From Styela clava (Eukaryota; Chordata; Ascidiacea; Stolidobranchia; Styelidae), in assembly GCF_964204865.1 (NCBI RefSeq), contig NC_135255.1, positions 8,647,135 to 8,711,134 of the forward strand: a stretch of DNA of 64,000 nucleotides. The letters run 5' to 3'. The notes beneath the pieces are model-generated. The model was not told the origin of the DNA. It made no database searches and saw only the letters and a list, made by a program, of their open reading frames with translations. The translations under genes were made by a program, and so were the position numbers. This document shows positions 25,601-43,600 of the stretch, piece after piece. Every line of letters starts with the position of its first letter. Position 1 is the stretch's first letter.

Positions 25601-25926
25601 TACTTTAGAGATCGCTCTCGCCCGCTATTGCTCACCTTAAATGAAGCAATATGGGCATGTTTTTTTTCGTTTTGCGTGTTACGCCACAAGGGATGTAGTG
25701 CCACATTATAAAATACTCCCATAGCATGTTTCTTGTGTATTTTTCCTCACGCCAAAAAAGTGGCTTGGTCGGTGGTACGCGGCCATAGTAAAAAACCGTA
25801 AAGTGGTACGCGGTCAGTAAAAGGTTGAGAACCACTGATTTAGCTGGACGACGTAAGAAATGCAGGGCACAATGGATTGAGGAGCAAATATTTGTAAGTT
25901 TCCACTCATTGTATATATGCTCATTG
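22629..25926. mobile_element. 3.3-kb DNA element with ~130-bp inverted repeats
   Basis: The left end (CAATGAGCATATATACAATG, from 22629) recurs inverted at the right end (to 25926). The match extends about 130 bp, past the block GTTCGTTGCATATGGAGAAA. The flanks are a perfect 7-bp duplication GGTCTAC at 22622-22628 and 25927-25933. The right inverted repeat is interrupted by the hAT element at 24901-25837. The interior holds short open frames (22792-23175, 24211-24429) with no transposase motif and a G-run near 24336-24352. I take it as non-autonomous, superfamily unknown. Confidence 0.78.
24901..25837. mobile_element. hAT-type MITE (CAGTGGTTCCC family) nested in the 3.3-kb element
   Basis: This 937-bp element has ends CAGTGGTTCCCAACCT and AGGTTGAGAACCACTG, with repeated GTGGTACGCG motifs just inside both ends. 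The flanks ATTAAGCT (24893-24900) and ATTTAGCT (25838-25845) agree at 7 of 8 bases. The uninterrupted counterpart of the site is present in the left inverted repeat of the host element, near 22713-22722, as a single AGCTAAAT (complement ATTTAGCT). That confirms the boundaries. No transposase is seen. Confidence 0.9.
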
Positions 25927-25933
25927 GGTCTAC

Positions 25934-26647
25934 TCATTTAGTTATTTATTTTTGCCAAAAAACAAATCTTATGATGATCTGTTCGTAGGACAATAAAGCG
26001 TTCCCACTGCAGTATATACTTGGGAAAGAGAAAAGGGTCGATGACAGCCAACACAAGACGCCCCTAATATGCAGCAACTAAAAGGTAATCACGATAACTC
26101 TTTAGATGGGGCGACATGGATTGTCTTAGGGTTCTCCCCAAGTTAAACTGAGATACTCGAGGCTGTTATTATTCAGAATTGAATTCGATATCCGTGCGCT
26201 GATGCTTTTTCACCATCTACCGTGTCTCCATGTAAATAAGACTGGGTCTTATTTAAATTTTCTTTCGAAGACTAACACTAGGGCTTATTTTCAGGAGATA
26301 TCTTTTATTTTCATTCATAAAAAATAAAAATGACAAAGTAGAGAATTACGAGATTTTCAAATATACAAAATATGAAAACCGATATCCATTTACTTAAAAT
26401 AACACGTTTTAGATTAATCATTTAAAACGTATAAGAGAGATTTCTTGCTATCGACTAGGTCAAAAAAAAATTTCGCGCTGTTGACTAGGTGTTATTTTAA
26501 GCGGAGAGCTTATAATAAAATCATTCCTAAAATTCAAGCTTAGTCTTATATTTCGGGTAGATTTTATTTTCGGGGAACCATTCACAAAGTAACCTTCGAA
26601 TTTGTATCAAATTTCAGTATACGGACGAACAAAATAAAATATCAAAG
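25934..26647. other. 3' flank of actin gene 1
   Basis: I see no coding region. Minus-strand AATAAA (plus tttatt at 26563-26568), about 80 bases past the actin stop, is a plausible polyadenylation signal. The stretch 26240-26580 carries recurring GGGCTTATTTTC/TTATTTTCGGGG-like blocks of a type common in old DNA-transposon remnants, not further identified. Confidence 0.5.
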
Positions 26648-28240
<1,593 letters not shown>

Positions 28241-30520
28241 ATATATTCTTCACTTATCGTAGCTGTCACGACATTGATCCCAGAGATTTCATTGTGAGAA
28301 GTTTTATGTGATACTTTGCTCAACTAGTTGAGCAAGAGATGATTGTATATACAAAAAATTCTACGAATAACAAATAAATACAAAATTTACAAATAATTCA
28401 GTTCCTTCATTTGATCATCAAAATTGCAATAGAAGCTACGTTGAATGGTGAAGTAATACTTCGTACAATACCTTGCTTTTTGTATCATAGCACTATTTTC
28501 TGCTTGAGGCATCATATTTCTTATTTATTTCTCATGTATTTGCTGAACCGGATAGATACCTTTTAATCTAGCAGTGAGCTTTTTGACAGCCACCTCAAAC
28601 CGGTCTGTTGATTTGAAGAAAATTTATATTCGATTCCTACTCTAAACTCCGAGATTCCGATTCCAGGTGAAGGAAATTTTGGTTCCATATCCCAACTTTT
28701 TTTAGTCAACTCTCCGAGAGTGAAAATAGTAAAATGCTCACTTCCCAGTACAGACTGAACTCTAATTCATAAAGTTGTCGTTTTCCCCAAATCGCTATAT
28801 ATAGGTGATGAAAGCTCACATTTTCATCAATGTAAAGGTGATTTTGTACCTTTGTGCCCACACATTCAAGCACCCGCATCAGATTAGACCCGCGCACATT
28901 AAAACCAAAGAACATGAGCAGGAGCACCCATAGACGCGTGTACCCATCATTAACACCAACCGAATTTGAACTCACGTACATTTCAAACATGGACATTTTA
29001 ATGCACAGACATCTGCACCCGTGGATATTTGCACCCATGGATATTCTAACCCACAGTCATTTTCATTCTCGAAAATTCAATAAATATATATTGACATTAA
29101 GGTGGTTTACAAACTCTAAGTAAATTCTTGGTGAGGCTCGGTACATTATTCCAATCATTGTTAGTTAAAATCCTATATCACACTTTTGCCCTTTGTTGGT
29201 AATTGTCTTTCCACAAATCATCACAAACATAGTCGGCGGTCGATTAGTACACGCTGGAAATTGCATGTATGAAAACTGAATACTAAATAAATTCATCAAG
29301 TCAGAGTTGACCAATCACGCAAGAGAAACGTGCTTCAATAAGTAACAATGACAACAACAACAACGGATCGTGTGAAGAACCCTATCCCTCCTATACGCAC
29401 ACGGACATTGTCATGCACAGGCATCTGCACCCATGAATGTTTGAACTCCCAGTCATTTTCACACGCGACTCACTACACTTATTACATTTCATTGCTAGTT
29501 ATCCCACTTCTACCTCCCTTATATCCCCCCTCCCTACCAACCTACAACGATACATAGGGCCACTTAGTGTCCAATAATAATTAAACGTTAGAAAAGAAAA
29601 AATAAAGAACAATAAACAAGCATATCTAACGAGATTATAATATTGAACCATATTAAGTTCCTCCAAAACCTACTCGGGTTTTCTATTCTACTAAAATAAA
29701 TGCATATCGTTGGGATTCTATTTCAGATCTTGGAATTTTTTCAACAATCATCTTGAAAACAAGAGGGCTATGCTCAAATATATGGACACGTAGCGACTTC
29801 TAGTGGCAAATTTGGATGGCGTCATTACACACAAAAAACGACTCCCATGCAGCTCACCGGAATATTTGAAATAAATAAAAGTAATAGCATTCTAGCGAAA
29901 AATTTATTCTTAAAGTACTGAAATTTCAAAGCAATTGGTCCAGTAATCAAAGAGAAAAGTTTTTTTCTGTGACGAAGAAGAACAACAACAACATAATAAT
30001 TGAACGATTCATAGGTCCACCTACGTGTTCAATAACTGATTGCAGTAACATATCAAATTTGTCGATTCAACAAGATCAGAAAAATCCTTATCCAAACCAG
30101 ATATAATTCGTCGCACATGTTGAATTCGAATTATTCCGTTGAACATTGAGGCACCTTTGAATATTCGTCTATGGACATTTCTAAGGTGCTCCCTTCCCCT
30201 TGGTGACATAAGCACCTGCTTATATTGCTTAATGGTTAATCTAGAACTGATTACAGTGAACTACAGTTGCATATATGGCATTTCGATATGGTTTGTCGAT
30301 TTTAATCTTTCCTACTACGGCATATATCAGTAAAAGATAAAGAAGCGAGGTCTATCAGTTACGAAACGTCTTAACTGGATTGCAGTCGTTCGGACGGTTG
30401 CTAACCGGTTGAAGTGACTTTTCCGTTGACTGTATAATATCTTATGCCATCTATCGGCTTCTCTAGGTGTGGCGACATTTTTTAGGTTTTAAATCTAAAT
30501 AGCCTAAATATCTAATTTAG

Positions 30521-31493
30521 CGATCAGTAGAGGTTGCGCGAGACTAACTCCCAATCCTTTCTCTATGCCTTTGCGCTAGTGGATCCGTATGCATGTAATG
30601 CAAGGATGCTGTAGCAGGAATAAAATACCATAATATGCAATTCAAGAGTCCTGCTGCACACTAACACAAATATATTTCTGTAACGTTTCGTCTGACTAAA
30701 ATCAGACTTCCTCAGACAAGCAGTTTACAACAATGACAAGAAAAGAGCAATCATGCAGTTTAAATATGGCGATAAATAAATTTGTTTGAAATTAATTGTG
30801 AGCAAACAATGAAAAAACAATTATTGATATTCAGAAACAGATTGCGAAATAAAAAAATGCAATCGGTTCTCAGCATGGAATAATTGTTCCGCGGCGTGCT
30901 TGATTTCACAATAAGAAAAGACAACGCCACCATCACCATTGTATAGTGCTGAGACGTTATAGTAAAATACAACATCAACTCGTGGGAGGACATTGTATTG
31001 TCAGATTTGCAAGTGTTGCAGCAAAGTGTCGTGATCGTTGTATAACGAAATAAGTTGTGCTGCTGAGAAGACCAATCAGCTATACAGTAAATACCCGCCA
31101 TGTTAACAAAATCTGAAAAAAAGTCATATTGCTAATCTAAAAGATGATTTGGATTTCTCGCCTTTCATAAAGTGCTTCCCAAATGTTGGCAGCTTTTCTT
31201 TGTTTTTTCTTTTATTGTGAAATCAAGCACGCCGCGGAACAATTATTCCATGCTGAGAACCGATTGCATTTTTTTATTTCGCAATCTGTTTCTGAATATC
31301 AATAATTGTTTTTTCATTGTTTGCTCACAATTAATTTCAAACAAATTTATTTATCGCCATATTTAAACTGCATGATTGCTCTTTTCTTGTCATTGTTGTA
31401 AACTGCTTGTCTGAGGAAGTCTGATTTTGGTCAGACGAAACGTTACAGAAATATATTTGTGTTAGTGTGCAGCAGGACTCTTGAATTGCATAT
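30521..31493. mobile_element. Inverted-repeat insertion private to actin spacer 1
   Basis: This 973-bp insertion lies between direct repeats of CTAATTTAG (30512-30520 and 31494-31502; up to 13 bases match). Most of it is an inverted repeat with arms of about 288 bp (30633-30920 and 31206-31493) ending ATATGCAATTCAAGAGTCC. The left end has about 110 extra bases. The two arms produce near-identical open frames on opposite strands, which are shadows of the repeat. Homologous spacers have the uninterrupted site (37572-37580, 42531-42539). The 9-bp or longer duplication and long arms suggest a Mutator-like or foldback element. Confidence 0.75.
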
Positions 31494-31640
31494 CTAATTT
31501 AGGCCTACATCTTTCTCGAGGCGCAGTCATAGCCATTATATGGCGGCTCTTATATGAAGCTTTCATAGGTTGTTACTACATGACATGGTTGCGGCAGCTC
31601 TTGCTATTGTTCATGGCGTATTACAAATAGATGCTATGAG

Positions 31641-32463
31641 TAGGGATGTAAGTTTTAGAATTTCGAATCGAAGCGATTCGAATCAATGTCAATTCGAATC
31701 GATTCGGAGCAATTTGAGAAAAGAGGGCTTGATTTTACATAAAAAAAAAAAATTTAGATAGCACGAGGCGATTGCACAACACAGTGCCGTTGTCTTATAA
31801 TCGACCAAAAGCGTATATTTTCCCTGCGTTTACAGCGTCCCCAGGTCCGAAGTTAAATTTCATATGCGTCACAGCTTTAGAGGAACCAATGGTTTCGTTA
31901 CATTTTATTTAGACTATTTAAAATGTTAAGAAGTTCTACAAATATGTCATTTTATAAACGTGTCTTTAAATTACCTATGTAATGCCACTATAACAACAAC
32001 AATATTCTTCATTAAAAACGTAGGTATTCGATGCTTCTCTCGCATCATATGCTTTCTTTAAAATCACGGCCCAAGTGGTACTGAAGCATGGTTCACTGAG
32101 GCGTATCATTTGGATGAATTTTAAAGGTTAATTCTAGAAGAAACGATCACTATATATTCGGTATTTTTGGCGAACATAAATTTATGTAATAAGTAAATAT
32201 AACTGAATGTAACTCTATGTAACTAAATAAAATATTCTTTAATATATTTTAAAGATTAAGCATCAATGCAATGTGTTCTTCTACTAGCTTTACTCATTCT
32301 TCATGTTCGTTATGCTATAGTTGAAATAGTTCTCTCAAATTTGAAGGAATTTAATGATAATGTGATGTTATACTAAATAGAATCAGATTCGAAAATTTTC
32401 GAATCGGAACTTTCCGATTCGGATTTCGATTCGAAATTAAAATATTAAAAACTTACATCCCTT
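31641..32463. mobile_element. hAT-type MITE in actin spacer 1
   Basis: The ends are TAGGGATGTAAGTTTT and AAAACTTACATCCCTT, the target duplication GCTATGAG is perfect (31633-31640, 32464-32471), and the length is 823 bp. Subterminal GAATCGATTCG palindromic motifs occur at both ends. The same insertion is present in spacers 2 and 3 but not in spacer 4. Confidence 0.88.
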
Positions 32464-33145
32464 GCTATGAGAGCTTACCCGCCATGGTTTCCGATTTGCT
32501 GCGTAGTACCCCGCCTCACACCATTATTTGTGGCAGTCTAAAAGTCAAACGCAATGGTTTGGGCATGGTGGCCATGAGTATACGGCAACAAAGTGGTAAA
32601 CGAGAATATCTGTCGGAGACCGAAGACTTATCGATCGAAACTGCGGTTTCGATTCGTGACTCTATAGTGACACCGCGTGTCCCATAACTAATTTATCAAT
32701 AACTCGCTAATTATACGACATAATTCATCCAAAATCAATAGACGAGATATGATGAATGATGAATGCACATGCAAAATTTGGAGCAGATTCAATCTCGCCT
32801 TCGTGATATATCGCGTTCATCTAACAGACAAACAAACAGAGAGACAGACAATTATCTATCAATATACTTACCGATCTTAAGATCGATAAGTAATAACTGC
32901 ACTTGTCTTTCTGTGTAGTATTATCCACTTCCATCTTATCAGTAGAGTTTGCTTTCAGCACCGAAGAGTTAAAAACTGAGATAACCATGACCGTTATCAT
33001 TCAAAAGCGAATATGATATCGAGACGCTGATGCCTTTGTACCAGCTTCATATTTATTCATATTAGTTTATTCCAATTATTTATTATTTTTAGAATCAACT
33101 CTTCGTATTAAATTTTAGTTAGAACGAGCAAATAAATATTTAAAG

Positions 33146-34735
<1,590 letters not shown>

Positions 34736-35500
34736 ATATATTCTTCACTTATAATAGCTGTCACGACATTGACCCCAGAGATTTCATTGTGAGAAGTTTT
34801 ATGTGATACTTTGCTCAACTAGTTGAGCAAGGGATGATTGTATATACAAATAATTTTACAAATAACAAATAAATACAAAATTTACAAATAATTCAGTTCC
34901 TTCATTTGATATTCAAAATTGGAGTAGAAGCTTTGTTGAAAGGTGAAGTAATACTTCATACAATACCTTGCTTTTTGTATCATAGCACTATTTTCTGCTT
35001 GAGGCACCCTATTTCTTATTTATTTCTCATGTATTTGCTGCCGGATTGATACCTTTTAATCTAGCAGTGAGCTTTTTGACAGCCACCTCCATCCGGTCTG
35101 TTGATTCGAAGAAAATTTACATTCGATTCCTACTCTAAACTCCGAGATTCCGATTCCAGGTGAAGGAAATTTTGGTTCCATACCCCAACTTTTTTTTGTC
35201 AACTCTCCGAGAGTGAAAATAGTAAAATGCTCACTTCCCAGTACAGACTGAACTCTAATTCATAAAGTTGTCGTTTTCCCCAAATCGCTATATATAGGTG
35301 CTGAAAGCTAACATTTTCATCAATGTAAAGGTGATTTTGTACCTTTGTGCCCACACATTCAAGCACCCGCATTAAATTAGACCCGCGCACATTAAAACCC
35401 AAGAACATGAGCAGGAGCACCCATAGACGCTTGTACCCATCGGTACATTATTCCAATCATTGTTAGTTAAAATACTATATCACACTTTTGCCCTTTGTTG

Positions 35501-35700
35501 NNNNNNNNNNNNNNNNNNNNNNNNNNNNNNNNNNNNNNNNNNNNNNNNNNNNNNNNNNNNNNNNNNNNNNNNNNNNNNNNNNNNNNNNNNNNNNNNNNNN
35601 NNNNNNNNNNNNNNNNNNNNNNNNNNNNNNNNNNNNNNNNNNNNNNNNNNNNNNNNNNNNNNNNNNNNNNNNNNNNNNNNNNNNNNNNNNNNNNNNNNNN
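35501..35700. other. Assembly gap (200 N)
   Basis: Exactly 200 N. The sequence on its left (about 34970-35500) and right (35701-36240) is the same block, with extra homopolymer bases on the right. Any open frame across it is an artefact. Confidence 0.98.
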
Positions 35701-37718
35701 CTGCTTTTTGTATCATAGCACTATTTTCTGCTTGAGGCACCCTATTTCTTATTTATTTCTCATGTATTTGCTGCCGGATTGATACCTTTTAATCTAGCAG
35801 TGAGCTTTTTGACAGCCACCTCCATCCGGTCTGTTGATTCGAAGAAAATTTACATTCGATTCCTACTCTAAACTCCGAGATTCCGATTCCAGGTGAAGGA
35901 AATTTTGGTTCCATACCCCAACTTTTTTTTTGTCAACTCTCCGAGAGTGAAAATAGTAAAATGCTCACTTCCCAGTACAGACTGAACTCTAATTCATAAA
36001 GTTGTCGTTTTTCCCCCAAATCGCTATATATAGGTGCTGAAAGCTAACATTTTCATCAATGTAAAGGTGATTTTGTACCTTTGTGCCCACACATTCAAGC
36101 ACCCGCATTAAATTAGACCCGCGCACATTAAAACCCAAGAACATGAGCAGGAGCACCCATAGGACGCTTGTACCCATCGGTACATTATTCCAATCATTGT
36201 TAGTTTAAAATACTATATCACCACTTTTGCCCTTTGTTGGTAATTTTTTTCCACAAATCATCGAAAACATAGTCGGCGGTCGATTAGTACACTCTGGAAA
36301 TTGTATGTATGAAAACTGAATACTAATAAATTCATCAAGGTCAGAGTTGACCAATCACACAAGAGAAACGTGCTTCAATAAGTAACAATGACAACAACAA
36401 CAACGGATCGTGTGAAGAACCCTCTCCCTCCTATACGCACACGGACATTTGTCATGCACAGGCATCTGCACCCATGAATGTTTAAACTCCCAGTCATTTT
36501 CACACGCGACTCACTACACTTATTACATTTCATTGCTAGTTATAATCATATCCCACTTCTACCTCCCTTATATCCCCCCTCCCTACCAACCTACAACGAT
36601 ACATAGGGCCACTTAGTGTCCAATAATAATTAAACGTTAGAAAAGAAAAAAATAAAGAACAATAAACAAGCATATCTAACGAGATTATAATATTGGACCA
36701 TATTAAGTTCCTCCAAAACCTATTCGGGTTTTCTATTCTACTAAAATAAATGCATATCGTTGGGATTCTATTTTAGATCTTGGAATTTTTTCAACAATCA
36801 TCTTGAAAACAAGAGGGCTATGCTCAAATATATGGACACGTAGCGACTTCTAGTGGCAAATTTGGATGACATGGCACACAAAAAACGACTCCCATGCAGC
36901 TCACCGGAATATTTGAAATAAATAAAAGTAATAGCATTCTAGCGAAAAATTTATTCTTAAAGTACTGAAACTTTCAAAGCAATTGGTCCAGTAATCAAAG
37001 AGAAAAGTTTTTTTCTGTGACGCAGAACAACAACAACAACATAATATTTACACGATTCATAGGTCCATCTACGTGTCCAATAACCGATCAAATAACCGAT
37101 TGCAGTAACATATCAAATTTGACAATTCAACAAGATCAGAAAAATCCTTATCCAAACCAGATATAATTCGTCGCACATGTTGAATTCGAATTATTCCGTT
37201 GAACACTGAGGCACCTTTGAATATTCGTCTATGGACATTTCTAACGTGCTCCCTTCCCCTTGGTGACATAAGCACCTGCTTATATTGCTTAATGGGAATC
37301 TAGAACTGATTACAGTGGACGTACAGTTGCATATATGGCATTTCGATATGGTTTGTCGATTATAATCTTTCCTACTACGGCATATATCAGTAAAAGATAA
37401 AGAAGCGAGGTCTATCAGTTACGAAACGTCTTAAGTGGATTGCAATCGATCGGACGGTTGCTAACCGGTTGAAGTGACTTTTCCATTGACTGTATAATAT
37501 CTTATGCCATCTATCGGCTTCTCTAGGTGTGGCGACATTTTTTAGGTTTTAAATCTAAATAGCCTAAATATCTAATTTAGGCCTACATCTTTCTCGAGGC
37601 GCAGTCATAGCCATTATATGGCGGCTCTTATATGACGCTTTCATAGGTTGTTACTACATGACATGGTTGCGGCAGCTCTTGCCATTGTTCATGGCGTATT
37701 ACAAATAGATGCTATGAG

Positions 37719-38563
37719 TAGGGATGTAAGTTTTAGAATTTCGAATCGAAGCGATTCGAATCAGCGTCAATTCGAATCGATTCGGAGAAATTTGAGAAAA
37801 GAGGGCTTGATTCTACATAAAAAAAAAATAATTTAGATAGCACGAGGCGATTGCACGACTCAGTGACGTTGTCTCATAATCGACCAAAAGCGTATATTTT
37901 CCCTGCGTTTACAGCGTTCCAAGGTCCGAAGTTATAATTTATATCGCTCACAGCTTTAGAGGAACCAATGGTTTCGTTACATTTTATTTAGACTATTTAA
38001 AATGTTAAGAAGTTCTACAAATATGTCATTATATAAACGTGTCTTTAAATTACCTATGTAATGCCACTATAACAACAACATTATTCTTCAATAAAAACTT
38101 AGGTATTCGATGCTTCTCTCCCATCATTTGCTTTCTTTAAAATCACGGCCCAAGTGGTAATGAAGCATGGTTCACTGAGGCGTATCATTTGGATGAATTT
38201 TAAAGGTTAATTCTAGAAGAAACGATCACTATATATTCCGTATTGTTGGCGAACATAAATTTATGTAATAAGTAAATATAACTGAATGTAACTCTATGTA
38301 ACTAAATAAAATATTCTCTAATATATTTTAAAGATTAAGCATCAATTCAATGTGTTCTTCTACTAGGTTTACTCATTCGTCGTGTTCGTTATTGTTATTT
38401 AATCATAATTTATGCTATAGTTGAAATAGTTCTCTCAAATTTGAAGAAATTTAACGATAATGTGATGTTATACTAAATCGAATCAGATTCGAAAATTTTT
38501 GAAACGGAACTTTCCGTCTCGGAATTCGATTCGAAATTAAAATATTCAAAACTTACATCCCTT
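37719..38563. mobile_element. hAT-type MITE in actin spacer 2
   Basis: Same insertion as at 31641-32463: same ends and the same GCTATGAG duplication (37711-37718, 38564-38571). Because it sits at the same point in the unit, it was copied with the unit rather than inserted anew. Confidence 0.88.
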
Positions 38564-39241
38564 GCTATGAGAGCTTACCCGCCATGGTTTCCGATTTGCT
38601 GCGTAGTACCCCGCCTCACACCATTATTTGTGGCAGTCTAAAAGTCAAACGCAATGCTTTGGGCATGGTGGCCATGAGTATACGGCCACAAAGTGGTAAA
38701 CGAGAATATCGGTCGGAGACCGAAGACTTATCGATCGAAACTGCGGTTTCGATTCGTGACTGTATAGTGACACCGCGTGTCCCATAACTAATTAATTAAT
38801 AACTCGGTAATTATACGACATAATTCATCCAAAATCAATAGACTTCTGGTCCGATGAATGCACATGCAAAATTTGGAGCACATTCAATCTCGCCTTCGTG
38901 AGATATCGCGTTCATCTAACAGGCAAACAAACAGAGAGACAGACAATTACCTATCAATATACTTACCGATCTTAAGATCGATAAGTAATAACTGCACTTG
39001 TCTTTCTGTGTAGTATTATCCACTTCCATCTTATCAGTAGAGTTTGCTTTCAGCACCGAAGAGTTAAAAACTGAGATAACCATGACCGTTATCATTCAAA
39101 AGCGAATATGATATCGAGACGCTGATGCCTTTGTAAAAGGTTCATATTTATTCATATTAGTTTATTCCAATTATTTATTATTTTTAGAATCAACTCTTCG
39201 TATTACATTTTAGTTAGAACGAGCAAAATAAATATCCAAAG

Positions 39242-40610
<1,369 letters not shown>

Positions 40611-43600
40611 TTATCATAGTTGTCACGACATTGATCCGAGAGATTTCATTGTGAGAAGTTTTATGTGATACTTTGCTCAACTAGTTGAGCAAGAGATGAT
40701 TGTATATACAAATAATTCTACAAATAACAAATAAATACAAAATTTACAAATATTTCAGTTCCTTCATTTGATATTCAAAATTGGAATAGAAACTACGTTG
40801 AAAGGTAAAGTAATACTTCGTACAATACCTTGCTTTTTGTATCATAGCACTATTTTCTGCTTGAGGCACCACATTTCTTATTTATTTCTCATGTATTTGC
40901 TGAACCGGATTGATACCTTATAATCTATGAGTGAGCTTTTTGACAGCCACCTCCATCCGGTCTGTTGATTCGAAGAAAATTTACATTCGATTCCTACTCT
41001 AAACTCCGAGATTCCGATTCCAGGTGAAGGAAATTTTGGTTCCATATCCCAACTTTTTTTAATCAACTCTCCGAGAGTGAAAATAGTAAAATGCTCACTT
41101 CCCAGTACAGACTGAACTCTAATTCATAAAGTTGTCGTTTTCCCCAAATCGCTATATATAAGTGATGAAAGCTAACATTTTCATCAATGTAAAGGTGATT
41201 TTGTACCTTTGTGCCCACACATTCAAGCATCCGCATTAAATTAGACCCGCGCACATTAAAACCCAAGAACATGAGCAGGAGCACCCATAGACGCTTGTAC
41301 CCATCATTAACACCAACCGAATTTGAACTCACGTACATTTCAAACATGGACATTTTAATGCACAGACATCTGCACCCGTGGATATTTGCACCCATGGATA
41401 TTCTAACCCACAGTCATTTTCATTCACAAAAATTCAATAAATATATATTGACATTAAGGTGGTTTACAATCTGTAAGTAAATTTTTGGTGAGGCTCGGTA
41501 CATTATTCCAATCATTGTTAGTTAAAATCCTATATCACACTTTTGCCCTTTGTTGGTAATTGTCTTTCCACAAATCATCGCAAACATAGTCGGCGGTCGA
41601 TTAGTACACGCTGGAAATTGTATGTATGAAAACTGAATACTAAATAAATTCATCAAGTCAGAGTTGACCAATCACACAAGAGAAACTTGCTTCAATAAGT
41701 AACAATGACAACAACAACGGATCGTGTGAAGAACCCTCTCCCTCCTATACGCACACGGACATTGTCATGCACAGGCACCTGCACCCATGAATGTTTGAAC
41801 TCCCAGTTTTTTACACGCGACTCACTACACTTATTACATTTCATTGCTAGGTATAATGATATCCCACTTCTACCTCTCTTATATCCCCCCTCCCTACCAA
41901 CCTACAACGATACATAGGGCCACTTAGTGTCCAATAATAATTAAACGTTAGAAAAGAAAAAAATAAAGAACAATAAACAAGCATATCTAACGAGATTATA
42001 ATATTGGACCATATTAAGTTCCTCCAAAACCTACTCGGGTTTTTTATTCTACTAAAATAAATGCATATCGTTGGGATTCTATTTCAGATCTTGGAATTTT
42101 TTCAACAATCATCTTGAAAACAAGAGAGCTATGCTCAAATATATGGACACGTAGCGGCTTCTAGTGGCAAATTTGGATGGCGTCATGGCACACAAAAAAA
42201 CGACTCCCATGCAGCTCACCGGAATATTTGAAATAAATAAAAGTAATATCATTCTAGCGAAAATTTATTCTTAAAGCACTGAAACTTTCAAAGCAATTGG
42301 TCCAATAATCAATAAGAAAAGTTTTTTTCTGTGACAAAGAACAACAAGAACAAGAAGAACAACAACATATATTAGAACGATTCATAGGTCCACCTACGTG
42401 TTCAATAACCGATCGAATAACCGATTGCAGTAACATATCAAATTTGACAATTCAACATGATCAGAAAAATCCTTATCCAAACCAGATATAATTCGTCGCT
42501 TTATGTTTTAAATCTAAATAGCCTAAATATCTAATTTAGGCCTACATCTTTCTCGAAGCGCAGTCATGCCATTATATGGCGGCTCTTATATGACGCTTTC
42601 ATAGGTTGTTACTACATGACATGGTTGCGGCAGCTCTTGTCATTGTTCATGGCGTATTACAAATATATGCTATGAGTAGGGATGTAAGTTTTAGAATTTC
42701 GAATCGAAGCGATTCGAATCAGCGTCAATTCGAATCGATTCGGAGCAATTTGAGAAAAGAGGGCTTGATTCTACATAAAAAAAATAATTTAGATAGCACG
42801 AGGCGATTGCACGACTCAGTGACGTTGTCTCATAATCGACCAAAAGCGTATATTTTCCCTGCGTTTACAGCGTTCCAAGGTCCGAAGTTATATTTTATAT
42901 CGCTCACAGCTTTAGAGGAACCAATGGTTTCGTTAAATTTTATTTAGACTATTTAAAATGTTAAGAAGTTCTACAAATATGTCATTATATAAACGTGTCT
43001 TTAAATTACCTATGTAATGCCACTATAACAACAACATTATTCTTCATTAAAAACGTAGGTATTCGATGCTTCTCTCCCATCATTTGCTTTCTTTAAAATC
43101 ACGGCCCAAGTGGTACTGAAGCATGGTTCACTGAGGCGTATCATTTGGATGAATTTTAAAGGTTAATTCTAGAAGAAACGATCACTATATATTCGGTATT
43201 GTAGGCGAGCATAAATTTATGTAATAAGTAAATATAACTGAATGTAACTCTATGTAACTGAATAAAATATTCTCTAATATATTTTAAAGATTAAGCATCA
43301 ATTCAATGTGTTCTTCTACTAGCTTTACTCATTCTTCATGTTCGTTATTGTTATTTAATCATAATTTATGCTATAGTTGAAATAGTTCTCTCAAATTTGA
43401 AGAAATTTAACGATAATGTGATGTTATACTAAATAGAATCAGATTCGAAAATTTTTGAATCGGAACTTTCCGATTCGGAATTCGATTCGAAATTAAAATA
43501 TTCAAAACTTACATCCCTTGCTATGAGAGCTTACCCGCCATGGTTTCCGATTTGCTGCGTAGTACCCCGCCTCACACCATTATTTGTGGCAGTCTAAAAG

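Larger units (their letters stand above)
28241..33145. repeat. Actin spacer 1 (about 4.9 kb)
   Basis: This spacer is homologous to those between the other actin copies. It contains, in order, a block at 28480-29570 rich in degenerate CACCCATGGATATT-like motifs and a repeat starting TGCTCAAATATATGGACACG (29771). A segment with a short conserved minus-strand frame follows (30021-30215). Then come the private insertion 30521-31493, the MITE 31641-32463, and a 3' flank with a palindromic GATCTTAAGATC core near 32880. Plus tttatt at 33066-33071 and 33079-33084 gives AATAAA for the polyadenylation of actin copy 2. I see no host gene here. Confidence 0.7.
34736..39241. repeat. Actin spacer 2, with an assembly gap
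   Basis: Homologous to spacer 1, but without the 30521-31493 insertion. A deletion of about 180 bases joins CCCATC to GGTACATT near 35440, and the same junction appears again near 36178 on the other side of the gap. It contains the TGCTCAAATATATGGACACG repeat (36821), the conserved short minus frame (37069-37275), the MITE at 37719-38563 and the palindrome near 38975. Confidence 0.7.

Noticed and set aside
30021-30215. Short minus frame repeated in actin spacers (also 37069, 47578)
   Set aside because: It recurs only because the spacers are duplicated, it is lost in spacer 3, and I recognise no domain. It may be a fragment of an old gene, but I cannot support that.
30760-31366. Two open frames on opposite strands with the same C-terminal 50 residues
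   Set aside because: The shared residues come from the two arms of an inverted repeat; no known domain and no codon-level conservation argue for a gene.
35460-35782. Open frames across the N gap
   Set aside because: They consist almost entirely of unknown bases and have no support.
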